Source: an uncultured Bacteroidota bacterium | GTDB lineage: Bacteria; Bacteroidota; Bacteroidia; Bacteroidales; P3 | NCBI GenBank assembly: GCA_902788805.1 | Contig: CADALO010000006.1 | Location: forward strand, 124,001 to 188,000 | DNA length: 64,000 nucleotides | Reading direction: 5' to 3' | Part shown: positions 7,891 to 16,220 of the stretch, piece after piece | How the letters are laid out: each line of letters starts with the position of its first letter | Position numbering within the stretch: the stretch's first letter is position 1 | The notes under the pieces: model-generated | Told to the model about the DNA's origin: nothing | The model's database searches: none | What the model saw: the letters and a program-made list of their open reading frames with translations, nothing else | Made by a program: the position numbers and the translations under genes

Positions 7891-10587
7891 TTAAGCCTTC
7901 AAATTCTCTATCTGTGCCTTCAGCGCAGCTATCTTCTGCTCGGCGTCGGCCTTCTTCTGACGCTCGACGGCGACCACCTTCTCGGGCGCACCGTTGACGA
8001 ACTTCTCGTTGCCAAGCTTCTTCATCACGCTGGCCAGGAAACCCTCTGCATACTTCAGTTCCTCCTCCAGTTTCTTCTTCTCGGCTTCCACGTCGACATT
8101 CTGGCTCATTGGCACAAAGAACTCTGTCGTGCCTATCATAAAGCTCACGGCACCCTCGACTTTGTTGTCAACATACTTGATGTCGCTCACGTTGGCCAGC
8201 TTCTTGACAATGCTGTCGAAACGGCTGTTCATACGCTTGCCGTCGCCGCACACGACGAAGAGTTCCAACTGTTCTTTGGGCGACAGGCCGCGGCTGTTGC
8301 GCAGGTTGCGCACTCCGGCAATGACGTCGCGGGCCATCGTGCAGTCGTCGAGCATACGCTGGTCGTAGAACACGCTTGAAGGCATATGCTGTATCATAAT
8401 GCTGCTCTGGGCAATCATCTCGGCCTTTGCCTCGCTGTCGGCCTCCTGCAACAAGTGCCATACCTCCTCCGTGACAAAAGGCATAAACGGATGCAACATA
8501 TACATCAGACGTTCAAAGATGCTGATGGTTGCGTCGTAGGTCTCTTTGTCGATAGGCGTGCCATAGGCGGGCTTCACCATCTCCAAATACCACGAGCAGA
8601 AGTCGTCCCACATCAATTTGTAGGTATTCATTAGCGCCTCGCTCAGGCGGTACTGGTCAAAGTCTTTCTCTATCTGCTCCAGCACACAGGCCATCCGCTG
8701 CTCCATCCATTCCACGGCCACCTCGTTCTCGGGTTTGCGCTCCGCATTCTCCGTTTCAACCTGCCATCCTTTCACCAGACGCAGAGCGTTCCATATCTTG
8801 TTGGCAAAGTTGCGGCCCTGCTCGCAGATGCTTTCGTCAAAAGGCAGGTCGTTGCCGGCAGGTGCCGTCAGCAACATACCCATACGCACACCGTCGGCAC
8901 CGTATTTCTCTATCAGCTCTATGGGGTCGGGCGAATTGCCGAGCGACTTGCTCATCTTGCGACCCAGCTTGTCGCGCACAATGCCGGTGAAATAGACGTT
9001 CTTGAAAGGCACCTCGCCTCTGTACTCCTCGCCGGCCATAATCATACGAGCCACCCAGAAGAAGATGATGTCGGGAGCCGTGATCAGGTCGTCGGTAGGA
9101 TAGTAATACTTAATCTCCTCGTTGTCAGGATTGCGTATGCCGTCGAAGAGGCTGATAGGCCACAGCCAGCTGCTGAACCAGGTGTCGAGCACATCCTCAT
9201 CCTGACGCAATTCGCCGGTATAGCCGTACTTCTCGGCGGCAATCTTGCGGGCCTCTTCCTCGTTAAGGGCCACAACCACCTCCGTTCTACGTTCTCCGCT
9301 CTCAGTTCTCAGTTCAAGATACCACGCCGGGATGCGATGGCCCCACCATAGCTGACGGCTGATGCACCAGTCCTTGATGTTCTCAAGCCAGTGGCGGTAG
9401 GTGTTTCTGAACTTGTCGGGATGGAACTTTATCTTGCCGTCCTCAACGACCTCGAGGGCCTTCTTGGCTATGTCGCTCATCTTCATAAACCACTGCGTGC
9501 TGAGCTTAGGCTCTATCACGGCGTCGGTACGCTCCGAGTGACCCACCTTGTTCACATAGTCCTCTATCTTCTCGACAAGACCGGCCTCCTCAAGGTCCTT
9601 CATAATGGCCTTGCGGCAGGCAAAACGGTCCATACCGGCATATTTGCCGCCGTTGGCGTTGAGAGTGCCGTTGTCGTTGAAGATATCTATGCTGTCAAGG
9701 TTGTATTTCATACCCAGATTGTAGTCGTTGATGTCGTGGGCAGGCGTAATCTTGAGGGCGCCAGTACCGAACTCGCGGTCAACGTATTCGTCCATAATGA
9801 TAGGCACCACGCGGCCAACGCCAGGCACAACAACCTTCTTGCCCTTCAGCCACTGGTAGCGCTCGTCCTCGGGATGCACACACACTGCCGTGTCGCCCAT
9901 AATGGTCTCGGGGCGCGTCGTGGCCACAACGATATAGTCCCGTTCTCCGTTTTCCGCTCTCCGTTCTACGTTCTCCACGAAGTAGCGAAGGTAAAACAGC
10001 TTGCCGTGGCTCTCCTTGTAGATCACCTCCTCGTCGCTCACAGCCGTCAGCGCCTGCGGGTCCCAGTTAACCATACGGGCACCGCGGTAAATCAAGCCCT
10101 TGTTGTAGAGGTCGACAAACACTTGAATAACACTCTCATAGCGTATGTCATCCATCGTGAAGGCTGTGCGGTCCCAGTCGCAGCTGGCGCCAAGCTTGCG
10201 CAACTGCTTCAGGATGATGCCGCCATACTTCTCCTTCCACTCCCAGGCATATTTCATATACTCGTCGCGGCTCAGGTCGCGCTTGTTGATGCCGCGCTCG
10301 GCAAGCATCTTCACCACCTTGGCCTCGGTCGAGATGCTGGCGTGGTCCGTTCCCGGCACCCAGCAGGCATTCTTGCCCATCATACGCGCACGGCGCACCA
10401 GCACATCCTGAATCGTATTGTTCAGCATATGGCCCATATGCAGCACACCAGTCACATTGGGCGGCGGGATAACCACCGTGTAAGGGCGACGGCGGTCGGG
10501 CTCGGAATGAAACAACTTTTTCTCCAACCAAAATTCGTACCACTTCTCTTCAACGGCACGAGGATTGTATTTCGATGCAATTTCCAT
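7891..10587 (-). CDS. valS: Valyl-tRNA synthetase
   Basis: Class I aminoacyl-tRNA synthetase charging tRNA-Val, 898 aa. The HIGH-type motif [15 protein letters not shown] is near the N-terminus and the KMSKS loop is [10 protein letters not shown]. The editing domain shows [16 protein letters not shown], and the C-terminal coiled coil ([19 protein letters not shown]) is present. Three loops carry short Glu/Arg/Asn-rich insertions (residues about 203-216, 424-435 and 609-622) encoded by a 7-bp repeat unit of the GTTCTCC type (plus strand). These are not expected in ValS and are described in the findings. It is preceded by a TATTTTTG -7 element at 10677-10684. Confidence 0.97.
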   Translation of the reverse strand: MEIASKYNPRAVEEKWYEFWLEKKLFHSEPDRRRPYTVVIPPPNVTGVLHMGHMLNNTIQDVLVRRARMMGKNACWVPGTDHASISTEAKVVKMLAERGINKRDLSRDEYMKYAWEWKEKYGGIILKQLRKLGASCDWDRTAFTMDDIRYESVIQVFVDLYNKGLIYRGARMVNWDPQALTAVSDEEVIYKESHGKLFYLRYFVENVERRAENGERDYIVVATTRPETIMGDTAVCVHPEDERYQWLKGKKVVVPGVGRVVPIIMDEYVDREFGTGALKITPAHDINDYNLGMKYNLDSIDIFNDNGTLNANGGKYAGMDRFACRKAIMKDLEEAGLVEKIEDYVNKVGHSERTDAVIEPKLSTQWFMKMSDIAKKALEVVEDGKIKFHPDKFRNTYRHWLENIKDWCISRQLWWGHRIPAWYLELRTESGERRTEVVVALNEEEARKIAAEKYGYTGELRQDEDVLDTWFSSWLWPISLFDGIRNPDNEEIKYYYPTDDLITAPDIIFFWVARMIMAGEEYRGEVPFKNVYFTGIVRDKLGRKMSKSLGNSPDPIELIEKYGADGVRMGMLLTAPAGNDLPFDESICEQGRNFANKIWNALRLVKGWQVETENAERKPENEVAVEWMEQRMACVLEQIEKDFDQYRLSEALMNTYKLMWDDFCSWYLEMVKPAYGTPIDKETYDATISIFERLMYMLHPFMPFVTEEVWHLLQEADSEAKAEMIAQSSIMIQHMPSSVFYDQRMLDDCTMARDVIAGVRNLRNSRGLSPKEQLELFVVCGDGKRMNSRFDSIVKKLANVSDIKYVDNKVEGAVSFMIGTTEFFVPMSQNVDVEAEKKKLEEELKYAEGFLASVMKKLGNEKFVNGAPEKVVAVERQKKADAEQKIAALKAQIENLKA
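8723..8760. repeat. In-frame 7-bp-type repeat in valS, site C
   Basis: Degenerate units of the CGTTCTC/CGCTCTC type on the plus strand encode Glu/Asn-rich residues ([12 protein letters not shown]) in valS. It is the most diverged of the three valS sites. Confidence 0.5.
9281..9317. repeat. In-frame 7-bp-type repeat in valS, site B
   Basis: Units such as CGTTCTA, CGTTCTC and AGTTCTC in tandem encode [11 protein letters not shown], placed after the conserved [10 protein letters not shown] segment of ValS. Confidence 0.65.
9940..9978. repeat. In-frame 7-bp-type repeat in valS, site A
   Basis: Five to six tandem units of the CGTTCTC type (with TTTTCCG, CTCTCCG and TTCTACG variants) encode [11 protein letters not shown] just before the editing-domain motif VVATTRPET. 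Confidence 0.65.
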
Positions 10588-10676
10588 TATATATAAATAT
10601 TATTATTTTATTCAATTAATTATTTTTCAATTCAATACACCAACAGAACCCTCAAAGGGCCCATTGGTTCAAACTG

Positions 10677-10684
10677 CAAAAATA
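10677..10684 (-). promoter_or_regulatory. Candidate -7 element for valS
   Basis: The minus strand reads TATTTTTG, matching the Bacteroidetes TAnnTTTG -7 box, 90 bp upstream of the valS ATG. No good TTTG -33 box was seen at the usual spacing. Confidence 0.45.
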
Positions 10685-10857
10685 CGAAATAATTATGAAA
10701 TAACACAACTAATCGCAACAAACACCGCTCTTTTTTCAACCGCTCAGTTTGCTCCCCTATGTTAGGGGGTACAAACTCCAGTGGAGCGCGTAGAGCAGAT
10801 TGCGTGTCGCAAATTATCACGAAGTGACTGAGGAGTGTGTCAGCAATGCCCCTCCTC

Positions 10858-10912
10858 TTACTTCCCTCTTACTTCCCTCTTACTTCCCTCTTACTTCCCT
10901 CTTAGTTTCCTC
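10858..10912. repeat. Tandem 11-bp repeat, TTACTTCCCTC x5
   Basis: Four perfect head-to-tail copies of TTACTTCCCTC are followed by one diverged copy (TTAGTTTCCTC). The array is pure pyrimidine apart from the A. The period of 11 bp is one DNA turn and not a multiple of three. Confidence 0.9.
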
Positions 10913-10986
10913 TTACTATTTGCATATTTTTTCCTCCTCGCCGAGCCCCAAACGCCACCCCGCCATTTCCACCGAACCAACACCGT

Positions 10987-11080
10987 TTGTTGTCCGCTTG
11001 ATGTCCGCTTGTTGTCCGCTTGTTGTCCGCTTTAAAAGCGGACAACAAGCGGACATCAAGCGGACAACAAGCGGACAACA
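10987..11080. repeat. Inverted 11-bp repeat array (four units per arm)
   Basis: The left arm is four tandem copies of TTGTTGTCCGC (second copy TTGATGTCCGC) at 10987-11030. The right arm is four copies of the reverse complement GCGGACAACAA (second copy GCGGACATCAA) at 11038-11080. The centre TTTAAAA is itself palindromic. Arms of about 44 bp pair with three mismatches. No T-run follows, so it is not a standard terminator. Confidence 0.92.
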
Positions 11081-11179
11081 GACGGACAAATACCGACCAA
11101 AAACACAGGGAAAACCCTTTGCCAGTGCAACACAAGCCCACATAGGCTTTAATTCACTGCTTCTCTATCTTGGATGCTT

Positions 11180-11380
11180 GTGCGACACACCCCGCCGCTT
11201 TGCGGCACCCCTCTCCGAGAGGGGGATGGGCTGCCGCATCGTTTTGATTATCAATAATTGCCAACATTTGTCAATGGGGCGCCGCCGCGCCATCCCCTCT
11301 CGGAAAAGGGAGAAGGAACTGCCAGTGGCCGTTCCGATAGCGAAGCGGTGAACAAAAACGAAGTGCGGGGTGTGTCGCAC
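11180..11380. mobile_element. MITE-like element with 16-bp perfect terminal inverted repeats
   Basis: GTGCGACACACCCCGC at 11180-11195 is exactly the reverse complement of 11365-11380. Inside, a second pair of inverted segments (GAGAGGGGGATGGGCTGCC near 11213 and a CCATCCCCTCTC segment near 11290-11301) suggests nested structure. At about 200 bp with no coding capacity it looks like a non-autonomous mobile repeat. No transposase is in the window and no target-site duplication was obvious. Confidence 0.65.
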
Positions 11381-11470
11381 TGACAGCCCAACCGAAATCT
11401 GCCGTCTCGGATTTGCAAGCACCAATGATTACAAATTCATCGCAACTAAGGCTTTACACGCACAAATCCG

Positions 11471-13723
11471 CTATCTTATCACCACCACCTTGCGCGCCGG
11501 ATAGTTACCAATCTTGACAAGATAGGCGCCACTAGCAGGAACATCAAAGTGTATAGGCGAGAAGGGATCCTGCTCGGTGGCAAGAAGACGACCAGTGATG
11601 TCGTACAGCCACACCATATTGTCGTCGGAACCTTCAACCACAACCTGACCGCGGTTTGTGTATACCTTGGCGTTCAGTTCTTCTGCGCCGTTTATGCCTT
11701 GTTCCGTTATGTAAATCGTATCGTGCACAAGAACTGTATCGTAGTAAAAGTTGGTAACAAAGACGGTGTCGTAGGTGTATGTGTTGACAATCATTGTGTC
11801 GAACTGGTAGTTGTTGACGATGGTTGTGTCAAACATCTGTGTAACGAAGCGCAACGTATCGTGGATATAGTTGTTTATGAAAACAGTATCGTGAACATAA
11901 TTGTTCACGTACTGGATGGTTGTGTCGTGTATGTAGTTATTGATGTAGGTTGTATCGTGGACGTATTGGTTTACGTACTGAATGATTGTATCGTGGACGT
12001 GGTTGTTGATGTAAGTCGTATCGTGAACGTATTGGTTTACAAAAAGGATTGTCGTATCGTGCACATAGTTGTTGATGAAGGTAGTGTCGTGTACGTAGTT
12101 GTTCACAAACATTAAGCTTGTATCGTGGATATTGTTGTTGACGAAAGTGGTGTCGTGGATGTAGTGGTTGATATAGGTTGTGTCGCGATAGATAATGGTG
12201 TCGGGCAGGGTGAACATAGCCGTCAAGTTGACGTCTGAAGTGGCTGTAAAGGTGTAGGGATTGTCAGTCACACCATTGCTCCAGGCGAGGAATATGTTGT
12301 TACCTGTAGGATATACAATAAGAGTGGTTGTGCCGCCGAGGGGCATCTTGCCGCCGCCAAGAACCACACCTTTGAAAGGATTCTCGGGAGTGGCGGCAAC
12401 CATCACGCTGTCGATGGCGAAATTTGCGGTAAGGGTCGTGTTGCCGTTCAGCACCAATGTGTATGGATTCTCCGTACTGCCGTCGCTCCAGTTGACAAAA
12501 TGGTAGTTAGTGTCGGCGATAGCATTTACGATAACAGTGTCATTACCACAAGTGGGTTGAGATACAACAACTGCGCTACCGTTCTCAGCGTTCAAAGTAA
12601 CCTGTGGTGTGCCAAGCTCACTTATGTTTGTACAATTTTCCCAGACAGATGCCGACTGAAAGGCAGATAATGTACCACAAGGCACAATGATTGGTTTCGT
12701 ATATATTCCAGCCTCATCAAACCTGTTAAGAGAAGACACCAAGATGCTTGGTGGAGTTTGACATAGTAATTGAATAGTATCAATATTGTCTCCGGGACAA
12801 CCAATTAATGGTGAACTAATAACGAGTTTATTAATATGACAATCTCTGAAACAATCCATAGTTATAACAGAGCTAGGCATTACCAATGTTTCAAAGTAGC
12901 AACCCATAAATGGCCATAAATCAAAAGAAACAACACCAATGGGAATGGTTGTACCATTACAACCTTGTATCAGTTTATTTTCCGCTGTTTCGATAATGGC
13001 ATTGCAGTTATCTCGGCTATCATAAATAGGATTGTTTGGGTCAACTACTATAGACGTCAGGTTAACCATATACTCACACGGGTCTGAAATATAGTTTACA
13101 GAAGCGGGAATATATAATGATGTGAAAAGATTACCGCTTAAACAACAATGTTCTATTCTCTCTAAAGAGTCATTCAATGTGAGGTTGGTAATATGGGAAT
13201 GTGCTAAAGCTCCTTCTCCTAAAATACGGACGGATGGTGGTAATACCACATCACCCAAATGACAATGAGACAGAGAGTTTGATCCAACATATCGCAAAGT
13301 ATTAGAGAAAGTAATATTTAATAGATTAATGCAATTATAGAAAGCATAGTTTTCTATACTATCTACAGTATTGGGCATTACGACAGATGTAAGGTAAGGA
13401 CAATCACATAAAGCATAGGGACCTATGGCACGAACCATATAGGTAATGCCATTGTACGATACAGTGTCGGGCAAAACCAAGGATCCTGAAGGTGTTGGAT
13501 TATTGCCATAAGTCTCTGATGCAGGTAACGATCCGGTCCAAATAGGGTCAGGATTTATTAGATCATCTTTAGGATAGGTGACCTTGACATAATGATTTAT
13601 TGGATCGATGATTTTGTAATAAAGTGTCTGCCCTGAGGGTGCTACAGCAGAGAAGTCATATGCAAAAACATTTTGCCCAACAGCCAACAGTGTGGTAACA
13701 ATTAAGAGTAGTTTTTTCTTCAT
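11471..13723 (-). CDS. BspA-like leucine-rich surface protein with HDT stalk and sorting-type tail
   Basis: A 750-aa exported protein (signal MKKKLLLIVTTLLAVGQNVFA). Residues about 75-340 are LRR_5/BspA-type repeats (for example IGPYALCDCPYLTSVVMPNT, YAFYNCINLLNITFSNTL). Two divergent InlB-B-type modules follow at about 375-435 and 437-505 (each ending in a W.NG/W.DG...NPYT...TA.F pattern). A stalk at about 505-680 repeats HDTT/HDTI about 16 times with alternating 10- and 12-residue units. The C-terminus (about 682-750) has VWLYDITGRLLATEQD and SGAYLVKIGNYPARKVVVI, the form of a type IX secretion sorting domain. It is probably anchored at or released from the cell surface for adhesion; this is inference. 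Its promoter and a structured leader lie upstream. Confidence 0.88.
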   Translation of the reverse strand: MKKKLLLIVTTLLAVGQNVFAYDFSAVAPSGQTLYYKIIDPINHYVKVTYPKDDLINPDPIWTGSLPASETYGNNPTPSGSLVLPDTVSYNGITYMVRAIGPYALCDCPYLTSVVMPNTVDSIENYAFYNCINLLNITFSNTLRYVGSNSLSHCHLGDVVLPPSVRILGEGALAHSHITNLTLNDSLERIEHCCLSGNLFTSLYIPASVNYISDPCEYMVNLTSIVVDPNNPIYDSRDNCNAIIETAENKLIQGCNGTTIPIGVVSFDLWPFMGCYFETLVMPSSVITMDCFRDCHINKLVISSPLIGCPGDNIDTIQLLCQTPPSILVSSLNRFDEAGIYTKPIIVPCGTLSAFQSASVWENCTNISELGTPQVTLNAENGSAVVVSQPTCGNDTVIVNAIADTNYHFVNWSDGSTENPYTLVLNGNTTLTANFAIDSVMVAATPENPFKGVVLGGGKMPLGGTTTLIVYPTGNNIFLAWSNGVTDNPYTFTATSDVNLTAMFTLPDTIIYRDTTYINHYIHDTTFVNNNIHDTSLMFVNNYVHDTTFINNYVHDTTILFVNQYVHDTTYINNHVHDTIIQYVNQYVHDTTYINNYIHDTTIQYVNNYVHDTVFINNYIHDTLRFVTQMFDTTIVNNYQFDTMIVNTYTYDTVFVTNFYYDTVLVHDTIYITEQGINGAEELNAKVYTNRGQVVVEGSDDNMVWLYDITGRLLATEQDPFSPIHFDVPASGAYLVKIGNYPARKVVVIR

Positions 13724-14019
13724 ATTATTTATTGTTTAAGATTAATACTTCATACATATAAACACATAAAAAAGAAGCGCGGACATCTAACTTTCGTTAC
13801 TTATCCCGCTACTTAGGCTCTGGTATGCCCATCAACCGAGGATAAGCAACACCGAGGCCCACGCTGACGATATATACGGAACGTGTATATACGCAACAAT
13901 GGACGTTGGACATTGCTTCATCTAACGGTTGATTGCGAATTTACCAGATTCAAGTAGCCGCAGATAAAACGTCTACAACGTCTTATTTATATGTCTGCCG
14001 TTCTCTCGAAACGACGCTG
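13724..14019 (-). ncRNA. Candidate structured 5' leader of the BspA-like gene
   Basis: The promoter at 14020-14050 predicts a leader of about 285 nt. Within it (minus-strand sense) an 11-bp stem pairs 13840-13850 with 13796-13806 (one G-U pair), enclosing a small GGGC/GCCT stem (13827-13830 with 13815-13818). Further upstream TATATAC/GTATATA forms another hairpin near 13870-13895. No protein is encoded here. A cis-acting RNA is possible; no known riboswitch class was recognised. Confidence 0.45.
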
Positions 14020-14050
14020 CAAAATTACAAACTTTTCCCAATATGGCAAA
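14020..14050 (-). promoter_or_regulatory. Promoter of BspA-like gene (TTTG-N19-TAATTTTG)
   Basis: On the minus strand TTTG (14047-14050), 19 bp and TAATTTTG (14020-14027) match the Bacteroidetes consensus exactly. The whole block is nearly identical to the promoter of the toxin-antitoxin pair at 14754-14784. Confidence 0.7.
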
Positions 14051-14197
14051 ATAAAAAATACCTATGCACAAATAATCAGCCACATAGGTATTATAATTCC
14101 GTAAGCGCAAACGCTTTTCTATTTATGTCTGTTTATTCTAATTTCTGTTCTTTTTATTGTGTATTAATTGGTTATTTATATTGTCTTTTATTACGTT

Positions 14198-14506
14198 TCA
14201 GTGGTATAGCAAACTATGTACTGCGTCAACAACATACACTATCAGTTCTCCCTCAACATCTACAATCTCATAAGCAAAATGGAAATCCTCACATATAAAC
14301 TCTCTGTAACCCATTATACGCCAATGTTCATTCAGTCTTGCTATTGGATACATATTAGGATAATTGCCAAGGGCTTTCAATGCAGAGATAAGTCTGTCTT
14401 TCTTTTCTTCAACGACAGTCCTTGTCAGAGTGATATGCAATGATAGAGCAATCTTATAAAATTCCTCTATAGTGCTATACACGTGATTACCTATGACTAC
14501 TCTCAT
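14198..14506 (-). CDS. RelE/ParE-type toxin
   Basis: A 102-aa protein with the size and pattern of the RelE/ParE superfamily: an N-terminal helical part (STIEEFYKIALSLHITLTRTVVEEKKDRLISALKALG in outline), NYPNMYPIARL, and a C-terminal strand pair (YREFICEDFHFAYEIVDVEGELIVYVVDAVHS) where such toxins place catalytic or target-binding residues. The ATG overlaps the stop codon of the antitoxin gene upstream by 4 bp, the normal type II toxin-antitoxin layout. Whether it cleaves mRNA (RelE) or poisons gyrase (ParE) cannot be told from the sequence. Confidence 0.78.
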   Translation of the reverse strand: MRVVIGNHVYSTIEEFYKIALSLHITLTRTVVEEKKDRLISALKALGNYPNMYPIARLNEHWRIMGYREFICEDFHFAYEIVDVEGELIVYVVDAVHSLLYH

Positions 14507-14709
14507 TTCGCAATCTCAAAATGCCTGTCAATAAAAGAAGTTAATCGACAATCCAGCTCTTCTAATGTGATTGTTTCCTTTTCCAGTTGGGCACGTGATA
14601 TTTTACGAATAGTACTGCTTGGTGTTTCTCTACGGCTTCCCACACGGCCATAAGCGACAGCAGGTTCCGATGCCATATCAACACCATTGTCTATATTGTC
14701 ATTTTCCAT
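14503..14709 (-). CDS. Antitoxin of type II toxin-antitoxin pair
   Basis: A 68-aa protein immediately upstream of, and overlapping, the RelE/ParE-type toxin. It has a flexible N-terminus and a C-terminal helical segment rich in Glu and Leu (SRAQLEKETITLEELDCRL), which would wrap the toxin. No helix-turn-helix or ribbon-helix-helix domain is evident, so its DNA binding is uncertain. An alternative start is Met12. A near-consensus promoter lies 45 bp upstream of the ATG. Confidence 0.72.
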   Translation of the reverse strand: MENDNIDNGVDMASEPAVAYGRVGSRRETPSSTIRKISRAQLEKETITLEELDCRLTSFIDRHFEIAK

Positions 14710-14753
14710 AATACTCTATAGTTTTATGTGTATATCGTTCCAATTTGATTTTG

Positions 14754-14784
14754 CAAAATTACAAACTTTTCCGGATATGGCAAA
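14754..14784 (-). promoter_or_regulatory. Promoter of toxin-antitoxin pair
   Basis: On the minus strand TTTG (14781-14784), 19 bp and TAATTTTG (14754-14761). Apart from four bases it is the same sequence as the promoter at 14020-14050. Confidence 0.68.
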
Positions 14785-14870
14785 AAAAATATTTGAGGCT
14801 AACAATTCTTATAGATTATAATATTGGTAATTGCCGATTGATTGCTGGCAATTGCCGTTGGGGAAACAAA

Positions 14871-14896
14871 AAAGTCCCGACTTCGGTCGGGACTTT
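14871..14896 (-). terminator. Rho-independent terminator of the methylmalonyl-CoA decarboxylase operon
   Basis: A perfect 11-bp stem (14871-14881 with 14886-14896) closes a 4-nt loop, followed on the minus strand by TTTTGTTT. It sits 29 bp after the OadB stop codon. Confidence 0.88.
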
Positions 14897-14924
14897 GTGA
14901 TAAAATTTGGAAAACGACATTCGA

Positions 14925-16094
14925 TTAGTGCAGGAATGCCAGCAGGATACCTGCAGCGACTGCCGAACCCACCACGCCGGCCACATTGGGACCCATAGCG
15001 TGCTGGAGCAGGTAGTTGGTCCTGTCGTACTCCAAGCCTACGTTGTTCGACACACGTGCAGCATCGGGCACAGCCGACACACCGGAGTTACCGATAAGCG
15101 GGTTGATCTTGTTGCCTTCTTTCAGGAAGAGGTTCATAAACTTGACGAACAGCACACCGAAAGTGGTGGCAACGATGAACGAACCTGCACCGAGTGCGAA
15201 AATCAGTACCGAACGGCCGGTAAGGAAGGACGTAGCCTGCGTAGAAGCACCAACGGTGATACCGATAAGCAGCGTGCAGATGTTGACGATGGCGTTGGAT
15301 GCAACCTCCGACAGACGTTTGGTCACGCCGCACTCCTTCAACAAGTTACCGAAGAACAGCATACCTAACAGCGGCAGACCTGACGGCACGATAAAGGCAC
15401 AGAAGATGAGGCCCAAGATGGGGAACGAGATCTTCTCGAGCTTGGTCACCTGACGCGGCGGACGCATACGGATGGTACGCTCCTTCTTGGTGGTCAGCAG
15501 TCGCATAATAGGCGGCTGAATCACAGGCACCAAAGCCATATACGAGTAAGCCGACACCGCGATGGCACCCATCAGGTCGGGAGCCAACTGCGACGACAAG
15601 AAGATAGCCGTCGGGCCGTCGGCACCACCGATGATGCCGATAGCACCGGCCTCGTTGGGGGCAAAGCCTAAAGCCAGGGCACCCATATAGGCGGCAAAGA
15701 TACCCACCTGAGCTGCGGCACCAATAAGCATAAGCTTAGGATTGCTAAGCATTGCCGAGAAATCGGTCATAGCGCCGATGCCAAGGAAAATCAGCGGCGG
15801 ATACCAGCCGTTCTGCACACCGTGATACAGGATATGCAACACCGAGCCATCCTCATAGATACCTATCTTCAATCCTGGATAGAAAGGAATGTTACCCACA
15901 ATCATACCGAATCCGATAGGAACGAGGAGCAGCGGTTCAAACTCCTTCTTGATACCCAAAAAGATGAATATCAAGCCTATTAAAATCATTATAATGTGGC
16001 CCCACTCTACGTTGGCGAAACCGGTGTAATGCAGGAACTGCACCAGCTGCGTCGACATAAAGTCCATAAAGCCACCTGAAGCTAATATGTTCAT
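14925..16094 (-). CDS. mmdB: Na+-translocating decarboxylase beta subunit (OadB/MmdB type)
   Basis: A 389-aa polytopic inner-membrane protein that decarboxylates carboxybiotin and uses the energy to export Na+. It has about nine to eleven hydrophobic segments and the family core GGADGPTAIFLSSQLAP, holding the Asp that in Klebsiella OadB is needed for Na+ transport. Near the end NAARVSN-type residues and YLLQHAMGPNVAGVVGSAVAAG are well conserved. It is the last gene of the operon with epimerase, MmdA, OadG and biotin carrier, so methylmalonyl-CoA rather than oxaloacetate is the likely substrate. Confidence 0.94.
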   Translation of the reverse strand: MNILASGGFMDFMSTQLVQFLHYTGFANVEWGHIIMILIGLIFIFLGIKKEFEPLLLVPIGFGMIVGNIPFYPGLKIGIYEDGSVLHILYHGVQNGWYPPLIFLGIGAMTDFSAMLSNPKLMLIGAAAQVGIFAAYMGALALGFAPNEAGAIGIIGGADGPTAIFLSSQLAPDLMGAIAVSAYSYMALVPVIQPPIMRLLTTKKERTIRMRPPRQVTKLEKISFPILGLIFCAFIVPSGLPLLGMLFFGNLLKECGVTKRLSEVASNAIVNICTLLIGITVGASTQATSFLTGRSVLIFALGAGSFIVATTFGVLFVKFMNLFLKEGNKINPLIGNSGVSAVPDAARVSNNVGLEYDRTNYLLQHAMGPNVAGVVGSAVAAGILLAFLH

Positions 16095-16104
16095 TGTCTT
16101 ATTT

Positions 16105-16215
16105 TTTAAAGGTTAAAAGGTTTTAAAGGTTATAAAGGTTTGTGGGTTGGTTCTTATCAGCCTTTAAACGACCGTAGGGAGCGAACCTTTCCAACCTTTT
16201 TAACCCTTTTAACTA
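16105..16215. repeat. Purine/pyrimidine inverted repeat between mmdB and biotin carrier
   Basis: AAAGGTT-type purine units (about 16107-16150) face CCAACC/TTTTAACCC pyrimidine units (about 16184-16210). The centre contains CGACCGTAGGGAGCGAACC, the same core as the tandem array at 52291-52535. It lies inside the operon, so it would be transcribed as an intercistronic hairpin. Confidence 0.75.
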
Positions 16216-16220
16216 CAAAC

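Larger units (their letters stand above)
10588..11470. other. Gene-free repeat island between valS and BspA-like gene
   Basis: No credible gene was found in these 883 bp. The stretch holds the valS promoter region, a possible degraded mobile-repeat relic at about 10755-10845, a tandem 11-bp array (10858-10912), an inverted 11-bp array (10987-11080) and a MITE-like element with 16-bp terminal inverted repeats (11180-11380). Short open frames crossing it are repeat-derived. Confidence 0.75.

Noticed and set aside
9391..10596. 401-codon plus-strand frame opposite valS
   Set aside because: Antisense shadow of valS with His/Val/Leu-rich low-information sequence.
10858..11080. CRISPR-like array
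   Set aside because: Units are contiguous 11-mers without unique spacers, and no cas gene is present.
11549..12115. Plus-strand frame opposite the HDT stalk
   Set aside because: Its Val/Asp-rich repeats mirror the stalk repeats; no signal peptide or domain.
13790..13860. tRNA gene
   Set aside because: The stem-loop lacks a T-arm GTTC core, an anticodon arm and CCA-side acceptor pairing of a tRNA.
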